Shown: positions 17,094 to 25,717, counted from the stretch's first letter. The stretch is DNA of 64,000 bases from Hydrogenophaga sp. (GCF_030373225.1 NZ_JAUCZG010000016.1:23744-87743), one strand, 5' to 3'. Numbers and translations: made by a program. Notes: generated by a model from the sequence alone, not told the origin.

Positions 17094-18710
17094 TCAGCCG
17101 ATCACCTTGGTGGCGGTGGCGTCGAGCTTGGGCGGGTTTTCAAAGGTGTGGAACGGTGCCGGCGATGGCACTTCCCACTCCAGACCTTCAGCGCCTTCCC
17201 ACGGCTTCTGCGGAGCTTTTTCGCCCTTGCCAGCCATGGCGGGCAGGATCACGGCCACGAAGAAATACACCTGTGCGATACCGAAGAAGAACGAGCCCAC
17301 CGAGGCGATGGCGTTGAAGTCGGCGAACTGCATGGGATAGTCGGCGTAACGGCGGGGCATGCCGGCCAGACCCAGGAAGTGCATCGGGAAGAAGGTGATG
17401 TTGAACGAGATCATCGACCACCAGAAGTGGATCTTGCCGCGGGTTTCGCTGTACATCACGCCGGTCCACTTGGGCAACCAGTAGTAGATGCCGGCGAACA
17501 TGGCGAAGAGCGATCCGGCGACCAGCACGTAGTGGAAGTGGGCCACCACGTAGTAGGTGTCCTGCATCTGGATGTCGATCGGAGCAACCGACAGGATCAG
17601 ACCGGTGAAGCCACCGATGGTGAACACGAAGATGAAGCCCACCGCCCACAGCATCGGGGTCTCGAAGGTCATCGAGCCCTTCCACATGGTTGCGATCCAG
17701 TTGAAGATCTTCACGCCCGTGGGCACGGCGATCAGCATGGTCGAGTACATGAAGAACAGCTGACCCGTGACCGGCATGCCGGTGGTGAACATGTGGTGAG
17801 CCCACACGACGAAAGACAGGATGGCGATCGAACCGGTGGCGTACACCATGGAGGCATAGCCAAACAGCTTCTTGCGCGCGAAGGCGGGCACGACCTGGCT
17901 CACGATGCCGAAGGCCGGCAAGATCATGATGTAGACCTCGGGGTGACCGAAGAACCAGAAGATGTGCTGGTACATCACCGGGTCACCGCCGCCGGCGGGG
18001 TTGAAGAAGCTGGTGCCGAAGTGGCGATCGGTCAGCGTCATGGTGATCGCGCCAGCCAGCACGGGCATCACGGCGATCAGCAGGTAGGCGGTGATCAGCC
18101 AGGTCCAGCAGAACATGGGCATCTTCATCAGGGTCATGCCGGGCGCGCGCATGTTCAGGATGGTCACGATGATGTTGATCGAACCCATGATGGACGAGGC
18201 GCCCAGGATGTGCATGGCAAAGATGCCGGCGTCCATCGAGGGGCCCATCTGAAGGGTCAGCGGGGCATACAGCGTCCAGCCGGCAGCGGGTGCGCCGCCC
18301 GGCATGAAGAACGAACCCACCAGCATCAGGGCAGCGGGGATCATCAGCCAGAAGCTGAAGTTGTTCATGCGGGCGAACGCCATGTCGGAGGCGCCGATCT
18401 GCAGCGGGATCATCCAGTTCGCGAAGCCCACGAACGCCGGCATGATGGCGCCGAACACCATGATCAGGCCGTGCATGGTGGTCAGCTGGTTGAACAGGCC
18501 GGGGTTCACGAGCTGCAGACCGGGCTGGAACAGTTCGGCGCGGATCAGCAGGGCCAGCACGCCGCCCACCATCAGCATGGTGAACGAGAACAGCAGGTAC
18601 AGCGTGCCGATGTCCTTGTGGTTGGTGGCATAGACCCAGCGGCGCCAGCCCGTGGGGGCGTGGTGGTCGTCGTGGCCGTGGGCGTCGTGGTGGTCGAGAA
18701 CAGCACTCAT
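17094..18710 (-). CDS. ctaD: Cytochrome c oxidase subunit I
   Basis: Catalytic subunit of the proton-pumping heme-copper oxidase, holding heme a and the heme a3-CuB centre. The 538-residue protein with about twelve helices has all key motifs: TTMHG (His80, heme a ligand), WFFGHPEVYI (CuB His with the Tyr crosslink partner, A-type), the HH pair in VWAHHMFTTG, and AHFHYVLVAGS (heme a3 and heme a His). The N-terminal cytoplasmic tail is His/Asp-rich, which is unusual but seen in relatives. It is 42 bp downstream of ctaC. Confidence 0.98.
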   Translation of the reverse strand: MSAVLDHHDAHGHDDHHAPTGWRRWVYATNHKDIGTLYLLFSFTMLMVGGVLALLIRAELFQPGLQLVNPGLFNQLTTMHGLIMVFGAIMPAFVGFANWMIPLQIGASDMAFARMNNFSFWLMIPAALMLVGSFFMPGGAPAAGWTLYAPLTLQMGPSMDAGIFAMHILGASSIMGSINIIVTILNMRAPGMTLMKMPMFCWTWLITAYLLIAVMPVLAGAITMTLTDRHFGTSFFNPAGGGDPVMYQHIFWFFGHPEVYIMILPAFGIVSQVVPAFARKKLFGYASMVYATGSIAILSFVVWAHHMFTTGMPVTGQLFFMYSTMLIAVPTGVKIFNWIATMWKGSMTFETPMLWAVGFIFVFTIGGFTGLILSVAPIDIQMQDTYYVVAHFHYVLVAGSLFAMFAGIYYWLPKWTGVMYSETRGKIHFWWSMISFNITFFPMHFLGLAGMPRRYADYPMQFADFNAIASVGSFFFGIAQVYFFVAVILPAMAGKGEKAPQKPWEGAEGLEWEVPSPAPFHTFENPPKLDATATKVIG

Positions 18711-18752
18711 GGTCGGTTTCCTTGGAAGCTCAATGTTTTTTCGTCAACGCGA

Positions 18753-19958
18753 TCACTGGCGAGCGGCCTGCACTTCGGCCGGTTGCACGATCTGCTGGGT
18801 CTGGTTCGACCAGTTGTTCTTGGTGTAGGTCATCACCGCTGCCAGCTCGGTATCGCTCAGCTGCTTCCAGGCGGGCATCGCGCCGTTGTTCTGACCATTG
18901 AGCAGCACGTTGATGATCTTGCCCTTGTCGGCATCGACGACCAGCGCCGAGCCGTCCAGCGGCTTGATCGGGCCCGCGCCCTTGCCGGTGGCCTGGTGGC
19001 AGGCCACGCAGTTGGCGGCGTATACGGACTCACCGCGCTTGACCAGGTCAGCCAGCACCCACACCTTGGACGGATCATCGGCCGCTGCGGCCAGGGCTTT
19101 CTGCTTTTCGCTCACCCAGGCGGTGTATTCCTCGGCCGACACCACCTTCACATGGATGGGCATGTAGGCGTGCTCCTTGCCGCACAACTCGGCGCACTGG
19201 CCATAGAAGTCGCCGGTCTTCTCGGCACGGAACCAGGTGTCACGCACAAAGCCGGGGATGGCATCCTGCTTGACGCCGAAGGCCGGCACCATCCACGCGT
19301 GGATCACGTCGTTGGCGGTGGTGATGATGCGCACCTTCTTGCCGACCGGAACCACCAGCGGGTTGTCCACCTTGAGCAGGTAGTTGTCGGTGGGTTCGGG
19401 GTTGCCGCTGTTGGACATGACGCGGTGGTTGTTGTCCAGCGTGGAGAGGAAACCGATGCCCTCGCCTTCGCCCTTGATGTAGTCGTAGCCCCACTTCCAC
19501 TGCATGCCAGTGGCCTTGATGGTCAGGTCGCTGTTGGTGGTGTCCTTCTGGGCCACCAGCACCTTGGTGGCCGGCAGCGCCATGCCGATCACGATCAGCA
19601 GCGGAACGATGGTCCAGCCAAGCTCCACCCAGATCGGCTCGGCCAGCACCTGCGACTTGTGTCCCACCGACTTGCGGTGCTTCAGGATGGAATAGAACAT
19701 CACGCCGAAAACGATGACGAAGATGATGGCGCACAAGGCCATCATGAACCAGTGCAGCCAGTGCTGTTCTTCTGCGATGCGGGTGACCGGCGGCGCGAAG
19801 TTGAGCTGGTTGACGGCGGGACCACCCGGCAGGTCGTTGACCTTTTGGGCCGCCACCGTGGTCCAGGCACCCAGGCCGAGCGTCAGCGTGGTGGCAGCCG
19901 CGCCGAGCCTGGCCCAGGGGTTGCGGGGGGAATGCACCGTTTTCTTCGTCGTACTCAC
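18753..19958 (-). CDS. ctaC: Cytochrome c oxidase subunit II with fused cytochrome c domain (caa3-type)
   Basis: Electron-entry subunit of 401 residues. It has a signal peptide (about 1-37), two helices, and a cupredoxin domain with all CuA ligands: His220, then Cys255, Glu257, Cys259, His263 and Met266 in GQCAELCGKEHAYM. A C-terminal cytochrome c domain follows with CVACH (317-321) and a distal Met in GAMPAW. The fused cytochrome marks a caa3-type enzyme. The start is GTG 19958 with GAGG 8 bases upstream. A perfect FNR-type box lies 24 bases upstream of the start. Confidence 0.97.
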   Translation of the reverse strand: MSTTKKTVHSPRNPWARLGAAATTLTLGLGAWTTVAAQKVNDLPGGPAVNQLNFAPPVTRIAEEQHWLHWFMMALCAIIFVIVFGVMFYSILKHRKSVGHKSQVLAEPIWVELGWTIVPLLIVIGMALPATKVLVAQKDTTNSDLTIKATGMQWKWGYDYIKGEGEGIGFLSTLDNNHRVMSNSGNPEPTDNYLLKVDNPLVVPVGKKVRIITTANDVIHAWMVPAFGVKQDAIPGFVRDTWFRAEKTGDFYGQCAELCGKEHAYMPIHVKVVSAEEYTAWVSEKQKALAAAADDPSKVWVLADLVKRGESVYAANCVACHQATGKGAGPIKPLDGSALVVDADKGKIINVLLNGQNNGAMPAWKQLSDTELAAVMTYTKNNWSNQTQQIVQPAEVQAARQ

Positions 19959-19981
19959 GTTTATCGCCTCAAATATAAGTA

Positions 19982-19995
19982 TTGATTTATATCAA
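19982..19995. promoter_or_regulatory. FNR/ANR-type box upstream of ctaC
   Basis: TTGATTTATATCAA is a perfect match to TTGAT-N4-ATCAA, the binding site of FNR/ANR/DNR regulators. It is 24 bases from the ctaC GTG on the minus strand. Such closeness fits a repressor site, turning the caa3 oxidase down at low oxygen, better than an activator site. No promoter was assigned with confidence. Confidence 0.75.
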
Positions 19996-20053
19996 TGCAG
20001 ATTAGAACAAACTTTCCGGGCCCCAGCCAGCCTTCCAACACCCTCTTGTCCGC

Positions 20054-20539
20054 TCAGACCCCACGCAGGGCCTGCCGGATCTCCCGGGCCAGCAGCGGCC
20101 TCAGGTCGGACCGCAAGAAACGCCCCACCTGGACCGAACGCCCTCCGCCCCGGACTTCGATCAACTGACCCGCGTCCCGCCGGGGTTCCACTCGAACCCA
20201 CTCGCGGGCGAATTCGCATCGCGACGCCCGCCCGGCGGTTTCCCACTCCACCACCAGCCGGCCCTCCAGCAGCCTGATGCGCTCGTTGTCGGTCGCATGA
20301 CGGGCATACACCAGAAAAGCCGTTCCCACCGCCAGCAGCTCCAGCACCGCAAAAGGCAGCACCAGGGTGGCGCCTTGCGACCAGAAGAATCCCGCGACCC
20401 CCATGGAGAGGATGCACAAGGATGCGTAGAGGTAGCCCAATTGCGCCGGGGTGACCGAACAATTGCGCTTCAGGTTCCACTCCATGCCGTGTTCGGACAG
20501 GATCGCGAATCGAAAAGCGTTGTTTGCCTGGCTCACCAT
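20054..20539 (-). CDS. DUF2244 membrane protein
   Basis: The 161-residue protein has the family pattern: a WNLKRNCSVTP segment, two adjacent membrane helices (about 38-56 and 60-79), then a soluble domain with the conserved FAREWVRVE and VQVGRFL. DUF2244 genes lie immediately before coxB/ctaC in many proteobacteria, as here. The function is unknown. ATG 20539 was chosen because similarity begins nearby. The 140 bp of open frame upstream is not family-like. The 95-bp gap to ctaC holds the FNR-type box, so ctaC may have its own promoter. Confidence 0.85.
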   Translation of the reverse strand: MVSQANNAFRFAILSEHGMEWNLKRNCSVTPAQLGYLYASLCILSMGVAGFFWSQGATLVLPFAVLELLAVGTAFLVYARHATDNERIRLLEGRLVVEWETAGRASRCEFAREWVRVEPRRDAGQLIEVRGGGRSVQVGRFLRSDLRPLLAREIRQALRGV

Positions 20540-20709
20540 CCACCGCCGGTACTGGTCGCAGTCGACCCGCAAGTCGGTGCGTTGGCAAAGGGAAAATGCC
20601 CTCGAAATTTGGCCAGCGCCGATTGTAGCGGCGTGACGGCGGGCCTCTCCTGACAAAGGCGCCACTCCCGAGTGGGACAAGGTGGCTTGATTGAACGCGC
20701 GCCGTCACC

Positions 20710-21618
20710 TCAGCGGCGACCGGCTCGCAGCATGGCGCGCATGTCATCCACCGCCAGGGTGGTGCTGCTGGCCAGTGGCACCCGGGGCACGGGCTTGAAA
20801 GCATGCCCGTAGATGATCTCGAACGTCAGAACCAGTCGCCCGTCGGGTGAGCGCGGCAGGTCCGCCTCGATGGCAGCGCACAGGCGGGCGTGCCAATGGC
20901 GCGAGCGGCAGGCGCCGTGGCGCTGGTCGCTCAGATTGCGACCGAGCGCGCGCAGCTCGGCAATCAGCGGCGCTGCACCGCTGAAAGACAGCGTGATGCG
21001 CTCCATGTCCATCACTGGCTCGGCAAAGCCGGCGTGCACCAGCATGTCGCCCCAGTCGTGCATGTCGGTGAACGCATGCGCCGGCAACGGCCAGCCTTCG
21101 CCGGCATACAGCGCACGCAGCTCCCTCAGGCTGTCGGGTCCGAGACAGGAAAACATCAGGAAGCCGTTGGTTTCGATCTGCCGGTTCCAGCGCGCCAGCA
21201 GCGTCTGCGGTCGGGCCTCCATGTGCAGCGCCATGTTGGCCCAGAGCATGCGCACGCGGGTGTCGGCGGTGGCGGCGGCCGGGCCTTCGGATCGACCCCA
21301 GCGCAACGGATTCAGCGACCGGGCGGGCGCCTCCCGCGTGGCCTCCATCGCCTGCGCCTGTCGACGGGCCGTCAGGTGGCACGCAGCGTTCGGCAGCATG
21401 CCCCGCAGCTTCCGGTGCACTTCCAGCCCGCCCTGCACCGGCTCCCAGTGCAACCAGCTGGTCGGCTGTTCACGAAACCACGGCAGTCGATCGGCCATGC
21501 GGGAACCCACCTCCTCGTGCAGCCAGGGACTGCTCGGGGCCTCGCGTTGCAGCCAGCGCTGCGCAGCCACGGGGTCCAGTCCGGGCACGGGGTTTTCGGG
21601 GGTGTCGGGTGTGTTCAA
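20710..21618 (-). CDS. BioC-like methyltransferase-fold protein with eroded SAM motif
   Basis: The 302-residue protein keeps the BioC-type centre (WANMALHMEARPQTLLARW, then FLMFSCLGPDSLRELRALY) that marks malonyl-ACP O-methyltransferase relatives of biotin synthesis. Where motif I (hxDxGCGxG) should be, it reads WLHWEPVQGGLEV, with no Gly-x-Gly SAM loop. It may therefore not bind SAM normally. A dedicated BioC may exist elsewhere, and no other bio gene is near. It is divergent from comF, 62 bp apart. Catalytic activity is doubtful. Confidence 0.75.
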   Translation of the reverse strand: MNTPDTPENPVPGLDPVAAQRWLQREAPSSPWLHEEVGSRMADRLPWFREQPTSWLHWEPVQGGLEVHRKLRGMLPNAACHLTARRQAQAMEATREAPARSLNPLRWGRSEGPAAATADTRVRMLWANMALHMEARPQTLLARWNRQIETNGFLMFSCLGPDSLRELRALYAGEGWPLPAHAFTDMHDWGDMLVHAGFAEPVMDMERITLSFSGAAPLIAELRALGRNLSDQRHGACRSRHWHARLCAAIEADLPRSPDGRLVLTFEIIYGHAFKPVPRVPLASSTTLAVDDMRAMLRAGRR

Positions 21619-21680
21619 GCGGGGAAGCGGTCCATTGCCGCATGGGGGTATCGGCGGCAGCGCGCCAGTATATTGGCCCG

Positions 21681-22418
21681 ATGCCCGCCGCCCGTCTCGC
21701 GCTCCTGGATGCCCTGCCCGCGACCTGCCAGGTCTGTGCAGCGTGGCCGGCCCAACCGGTGTGCCCAGCCTGCCTGCGACGCTTCGCGGTTACCCAACCC
21801 CGATGCAGGGCCTGTGCGGCGGTGCTGCCTGGCGAACTGCCTTTGTGCGGCGCCTGCCGGATCCGCTCAGGGCCCCCCGTCCTGCAGCAGTGCGTGGCGG
21901 CCGTGGACTACGCCTATCCGTGGGACGGCTTGCTGGCCCGCTTCAAGTTCCACTCCGAGCCCGGCTGGGCCAGGCTGTTTGCCGGTCTGATCCTGCAGGT
22001 GCCGGAGACCCTGCCCCTGTTGCAGACCTGCGGACTGATGGTGCCGGTGCCGCTCACACCCCGGCGGCTCGGCGAGCGCGGCTACAACCAGTCCTGGGAA
22101 CTGGTCAAGACGCTCGGGCACCTCGTCCGTCGGCATGGAGCGGCGCCGAACTGTGCTGCGCGGGCCTCGGTGCTGGTGCGCCTGGGCGATGCGCCCGATC
22201 AGCACAGCCTGGGTCGGGATGCGCGCCTGCGCAACCTGCGTGGCCTGTTTGTCGTGCACCCCGCCCATGCGCCCGCACTGCTCGGGCAGCATGTGCTGCT
22301 GGTGGACGACGTGACCACCACCGGCGCCACACTGCAATCGGCCGCGCAGGCGCTGCTGCACGCCGGGGCCGGGCGGGTGAGTGCAGTCGTGTTCGCGCAC
22401 ACACCGGCGAGCCGGTAA
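21681..22418 (+). CDS. comF: ComF-family phosphoribosyltransferase-like protein
   Basis: The 245-residue protein has an N-terminal double zinc finger (four CxxC pairs: CQVC, CPAC, CRAC, CGAC) and a C-terminal type I phosphoribosyltransferase domain with the PRPP loop VLLVDDVTTTGATL. The RGYNQSWELVK motif is typical of ComF/GntX. ComF proteins act in DNA uptake or recombination in competent bacteria. Here that role is by family only. ATG 21681 lies directly before the first conserved residues. The trmL start is 11 bp downstream. Confidence 0.93.
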   Translation: MPAARLALLDALPATCQVCAAWPAQPVCPACLRRFAVTQPRCRACAAVLPGELPLCGACRIRSGPPVLQQCVAAVDYAYPWDGLLARFKFHSEPGWARLFAGLILQVPETLPLLQTCGLMVPVPLTPRRLGERGYNQSWELVKTLGHLVRRHGAAPNCAARASVLVRLGDAPDQHSLGRDARLRNLRGLFVVHPAHAPALLGQHVLLVDDVTTTGATLQSAAQALLHAGAGRVSAVVFAHTPASR

Positions 22419-22429
22419 GCTCGGCAGCC

Positions 22430-22903
22430 ATGTTCAACATCGTGCTCGTCAGTCCCGAAATCCCACCCAACACCGGCAATGTGATCCGCCTGAGCGCCAA
22501 CACCGGTTGTGCGCTGCACCTGATCGAGCCGCTGGGGTTTTCCATGGACGACAAACACATGAAGCGCGCCGGGCTCGACTACCACGAGTACGCCGACCTG
22601 CACCGCCACGCCGACTGGGACACATTCCTGCGCACCGCGCGGCCAGACCCCGACCGGCTGTTCGCCTTCACCACACGGGGCAGCCACAGTGCTTTCAGCA
22701 ACGCATTCCAGCCTGGCGACTGGCTGGTGTTCGGCTCGGAGACCCGCGGCCTGCCCGATGCGCTGCGCGAGTCCATGCCGCTTGCCCAGCGTCTGCGACT
22801 GCCCATGCTGGCGGGCCAGCGCAGCCTCAACCTGTCCAACTCGGTGGCCGTCGTGGTGTTCGAGGCCTGGCGCCAGCAGGCGTTTTCGGGTGCGGTTCCG
22901 TGA
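22430..22903 (+). CDS. trmL: tRNA (cytidine(34)-2'-O)-methyltransferase
   Basis: SPOUT-class methyltransferase modifying the wobble base of tRNA-Leu, in the cytoplasm. At 157 residues it is the family's minimal size. Knot motifs are visible: PPNTGNVIRLSANTG at the N-terminus, LVFGSETRGLP, and RSLNLSNSVAVVVFEAWRQ at the C-terminus. It is probably cotranscribed with comF. A tRNA-Leu(CAA) substrate is encoded at 6.0 kb. Confidence 0.95.
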   Translation: MFNIVLVSPEIPPNTGNVIRLSANTGCALHLIEPLGFSMDDKHMKRAGLDYHEYADLHRHADWDTFLRTARPDPDRLFAFTTRGSHSAFSNAFQPGDWLVFGSETRGLPDALRESMPLAQRLRLPMLAGQRSLNLSNSVAVVVFEAWRQQAFSGAVP

Positions 22904-22914
22904 TGCAGATCACG
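22899..22914. promoter_or_regulatory. CRP/FNR-like palindrome
   Basis: CGTGATGCAGATCACG has perfect 6-base arms and keeps the TGAT-N4-ATCA centre of FNR sites and the GTGA-N6-TCAC of CRP sites. It overlaps the trmL stop and is 131 bases upstream of the TTG-start gene at 23045. The palindrome is clear, but a regulatory role is only possible. Confidence 0.35.
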
Positions 22915-23044
22915 CGCCCTGCCACGGCAGCATCCCCTCAAAGCTTGCACAGGGCAGATAATTTCGCATGTTCATCTGCATCGTGACACCTGCTGCCGTG
23001 GCAGCCGCCAGCCCCCTGGTGGCGCCGTGCGTCCGGAGAACCGA

Positions 23045-23368
23045 TTGATCACTTCCATTGCCCGTTGGCTCGGGGTGCGCACGGCGCCCCGCAAGCGAAG
23101 CCCGCACCGGGCCACGCTCAAGGACCTTGCCGGCATTCGTAACCACCTGCTGCAGGCGATCGACGATTGCCTGGACCAACCCGCCCTGCGCCTGCGCACC
23201 AAAATCGAATCAGCACGCACCCCGCAAGAACTGTGGATGCTGCGCAACGATGCGTTTCAGCTGATCTCCCAACAGCACAACCAGTCGGTGGCGGCGGAGC
23301 GCATCAATGCGCTGATCCAGTTCTTCGAAGGCTGGCTCGAGCCCAAGCAGCTCGTGCGCATCAAGTAA
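23045..23368 (+). CDS. Small conserved-type protein of unknown function
   Basis: The 107-residue protein has a basic N-terminus (RTAPRKRSPHR) followed by a mostly helical region with regular hydrophobic spacing and no cysteines or membrane helix. I do not recognise the family. I chose TTG 23045 because GGAGA lies 5-6 bases upstream. A GTG six codons earlier is in frame but less well placed. It ends 9 bp from the convergent MaoC gene. Confidence 0.65.
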   Translation: MITSIARWLGVRTAPRKRSPHRATLKDLAGIRNHLLQAIDDCLDQPALRLRTKIESARTPQELWMLRNDAFQLISQQHNQSVAAERINALIQFFEGWLEPKQLVRIK

Positions 23369-23377
23369 GACCCGTCT

Positions 23378-23833
23378 TCACGGGTAGCGCCGCACCAGCG
23401 ATTCGGCGAAACACACCGGTTTGTCGGCGCCTTCACGCTCCACCACCACGGCCCAGGTCATTTGCAGGCCGCCACTTTCGATCGGCTCGCAGGCCTGCAA
23501 GCTCATGCGGGCGCGGACGCGACTGCCCACGGGCACGGGCGCCGTGAAGCGCACGCGGTTGAGCCCGTAGTTCACTCCCATGCTGGAGCCTTTGATCTCC
23601 AGCGCAGATTCAAAGAACACCGGCAACAGCGACAAGGTGAGAAATCCGTGCGCGATCGGCGCACCAAAAGGTCCGGCCCGGGCCCGCTCCACATCGACGT
23701 GAATCCACTGGTGGTCGCCGGTGGCCTCGGCGAAACGGTTGACCTGTTCCTGGGTGATGGTCACCCAGTCGCTCACAGCCACTTCCTGGCCCAGGCAGGC
23801 CGCCACATCGGCCAGTGTTTCGAATGTTTTCAT
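23378..23833 (-). CDS. MaoC-family (R)-specific enoyl-CoA hydratase-like protein
   Basis: The 151-residue hot-dog-fold protein has the hydratase 2 motif ATGDHQWIHVDVERARAG with catalytic-type Asp and His, followed by PIAHGFLTLSLLP. Such proteins hydrate trans-2-enoyl-CoA, for example feeding polyhydroxyalkanoate synthesis or fatty acid oxidation. The substrate is unknown. ATG 23833 (MKTFETLADV) is the natural family start. It is 61 bp downstream of parA. Confidence 0.9.
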   Translation of the reverse strand: MKTFETLADVAACLGQEVAVSDWVTITQEQVNRFAEATGDHQWIHVDVERARAGPFGAPIAHGFLTLSLLPVFFESALEIKGSSMGVNYGLNRVRFTAPVPVGSRVRARMSLQACEPIESGGLQMTWAVVVEREGADKPVCFAESLVRRYP

Positions 23834-23894
23834 GCGGGCCACTGTACTTCCGACAGGCGCCGGCCCATGTCGGCACCGGGACAGGACAGCCTGC

Positions 23895-24512
23895 TCAGGC
23901 GTCCAGCCACTGGCAGATGGCCTGCCACTGCAGCAGGTCTTTTTCAACCCGGCCGGGCGCCACATCGAACAGGGTGAGGCCGCGTGCGGCGAGGTGGATG
24001 TAGTTCTGCGTGTCGCGCAGGGTGCCCAGCACCGGCAGACCCAGGCCGGCCACGAATTCGTTGAGCTTGTCGGCCGCGATGGTGCGGGGGTCGACCCGCA
24101 TGCCGACAATGCCGATCTGCAGCTTGTCGGCCCGGCGCGATTCCGCCAGTTCGTCGAGAAAGGCGCGGGTGGCGTAGATGTCGAAGATGCTCGGCTGCAG
24201 CGGCACCAGCACCTTGTCGGCGATCTTGAGCACGTCCTTGAAACGCCAGCCGTGCAGGCCGGCGGGCGTGTCCAGCACCACGTGGGTGGTTTCCTTCGGC
24301 GGGCGGGCGATCAGGTCGTGCGAGACCTGCCAGCTCTGGATGGGTCGCGCGGCCGGCGGTCGAAGCTTGAGCCACAGCGCCGACGACTGCTGGCGGTCGA
24401 CGTCGCCGAGCATCACCGGATGGCCCTGGCTGGCAAAGTAGCCGGCCACGTTGGTCGACAGCGTGGACTTGCCCACGCCTCCTTTGGGATTGGCAACCAC
24501 CACGATCGGCAT
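23895..24512 (-). CDS. Orphan ParA-family ATPase
   Basis: The 205-residue protein has the deviant Walker A KGGVGKST (10-17), GDVDRQQSS at the switch I position and a LDTPAG Walker B region. It is short and has no DNA-binding N-terminus, so it belongs to the small ParA/MinD-like group that positions proteins or plasmids. No ParB, origin or cargo gene is adjacent. Its job is unknown, and chromosomal orphans often place chemosensory or storage complexes. Confidence 0.88.
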   Translation of the reverse strand: MPIVVVANPKGGVGKSTLSTNVAGYFASQGHPVMLGDVDRQQSSALWLKLRPPAARPIQSWQVSHDLIARPPKETTHVVLDTPAGLHGWRFKDVLKIADKVLVPLQPSIFDIYATRAFLDELAESRRADKLQIGIVGMRVDPRTIAADKLNEFVAGLGLPVLGTLRDTQNYIHLAARGLTLFDVAPGRVEKDLLQWQAICQWLDA

Positions 24513-24585
24513 CAGGAGCTCCTTGGCTGGAAAACGGCCCGCACGCCGCAGGCGCAGGGCGGGGCTGGAACGGCGAGCGCCTATG

Positions 24586-25353
24586 TTATGCCAGCGCGTC
24601 CCAGACGAGCTTGCAGCCCGTGAGGAACATCCCGGTGTAGACCAGGCGGTAGAACAGCAACGGCTTGATGCGGTGAGCGATGCGAACGCCCACCCACACG
24701 CCGATGGGCGCAAACGGCAGCAGTGCCAGCGAGGTCGTCATGTTGCGCACATCCAGCAAACCCAGCCAGGCGTACGGGATCCACTTGGCCAGGTTGATGA
24801 AGAAAAAGAAAAACGCGAGCGTGCCGGTGAACAGCAGCGGCGAGAGCCGCAGCGGGATCACGTAGGCGTTGAGCGGTGGTCCGCCTGCATGCGCGATGAA
24901 GCTGGTGAAACCCGAGGTGATGGAGAGCAGGGCACCGATCCACTTCGGCGGCGGCGGGCTGTCGGGCCGGGGTGGAAACACCAGCCGTTGCGCCAGGAAC
25001 AGCAGCGTGAACACCCCCACGATGCCGGCCACCATGCGGGCGTCCAGCAGCTTGAACAGCAGCGCCCCGACCACGATGCCCGCCAGACCGAAAGGCAGCA
25101 GGAACATCAGCAGGCGCCGGTCCACACTCTTGCGGAAGGCCGCCATGCCCAGCAGGTCCATGAGCAGCAGCACCGGCATCAGGATGGCCGCCGCCTGCGG
25201 CACTGTGACGGCCAGGGCCATCATGGGCACGGCCAGCGAGCCAAAACCGGCGCCAAAGCCGCTTTTGCTCACGCCCAGCAGCAGCACCGCCGGGATCGCC
25301 ACGGCATAAAAGAACGGATCGGTGATCAGCGACAGGGCCACGGCAGCAGACAA
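24586..25353 (-). CDS. TauE/SafE-family membrane transporter
   Basis: The 255-residue protein has about eight helices and the family's two homologous halves (GVSKSGFGAGFGSLAVPMM in the first, SGFTSFIAHAGGPPLNAY in the second). The family exports sulfite, sulfoacetate or related anions. The substrate here is unknown. It starts just downstream of a terminator that closes the catabolic operon, so it probably has its own promoter within or after that hairpin. Confidence 0.88.
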   Translation of the reverse strand: MSAAVALSLITDPFFYAVAIPAVLLLGVSKSGFGAGFGSLAVPMMALAVTVPQAAAILMPVLLLMDLLGMAAFRKSVDRRLLMFLLPFGLAGIVVGALLFKLLDARMVAGIVGVFTLLFLAQRLVFPPRPDSPPPPKWIGALLSITSGFTSFIAHAGGPPLNAYVIPLRLSPLLFTGTLAFFFFFINLAKWIPYAWLGLLDVRNMTTSLALLPFAPIGVWVGVRIAHRIKPLLFYRLVYTGMFLTGCKLVWDALA

Positions 25354-25358
25354 AAGAA

Positions 25359-25382
25359 GAGCCCGCGTGCAGGCGCGGGCTC
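25359..25382 (-). terminator. Terminator closing the dioxygenase-TRAP operon
   Basis: GAGCCCGCG (25359-25367) pairs with CGCGGGCTC (25374-25382). On the minus strand the stem is followed by TTCTTTTG. It lies 30 bp past the Dabb stop and just before the TauE start. Confidence 0.78.
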
Positions 25383-25412
25383 GTTGGAGTGGGCTGATTA
25401 TCGGCGCTGGCC

Positions 25413-25712
25413 TCAGGCGGCGTAGTCCACCTGGTGACGCGTCACGCGCAGGCCTTCGATGGCTTGCCGGACCCGCAGGTGCTCGGGATGAACGGCGTAG
25501 GCATCAAGCGCAGCCTGTGATTCGAACTCGGAATAGAGCACCACGTCGCAGGCGTAGTCGACACCGCTGCGGTCCACCCCGATCTCCAGGCGCAGCAGAC
25601 CGGGGATCTTGTCGCGCAGCGCTTCGAAGGCGTGCTTGACGCGCTCGATCGAGGCCGCCTTGCCCTCCCCGGCGGCGGCCTGGATGTTCCACATCACGAT
25701 GTGCTTGACCAT
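25413..25712 (-). CDS. Dabb-family (stress-responsive alpha/beta barrel) protein
   Basis: The 99-residue dimeric alpha/beta-barrel protein starts MVKHIVMWN, with the characteristic N-terminal KHIVxW, ends in DYAA, and has the YSEFESQAALDAYAVHPEH helix of the family. Dabb proteins include plant olivetolic acid cyclase and many of unknown role. It is last in the operon that starts with the dioxygenase, 5 bp after the YciI gene, so a small accessory or isomerase role in the pathway is possible but unproven. Confidence 0.9.
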   Translation of the reverse strand: MVKHIVMWNIQAAAGEGKAASIERVKHAFEALRDKIPGLLRLEIGVDRSGVDYACDVVLYSEFESQAALDAYAVHPEHLRVRQAIEGLRVTRHQVDYAA

Positions 25713-25717
25713 GGTGT

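Noticed and set aside
19972..19977. TATATT as the ctaC -10 promoter element
   Set aside because: It abuts the GAGG ribosome-binding site, so a transcript starting from it would lack that site.
16869..19985. 1038-codon open frame on the plus strand
   Set aside because: It is antisense to ctaC and ctaD, has no recognisable domain, and its Asp/His/Gln-rich composition is typical of antisense translation.
23895..24512. ParA as evidence of a replicon origin or partition locus
   Set aside because: There is no ParB, parS-like 16-mer or dnaA/rep gene nearby, and the protein is of the small orphan type.
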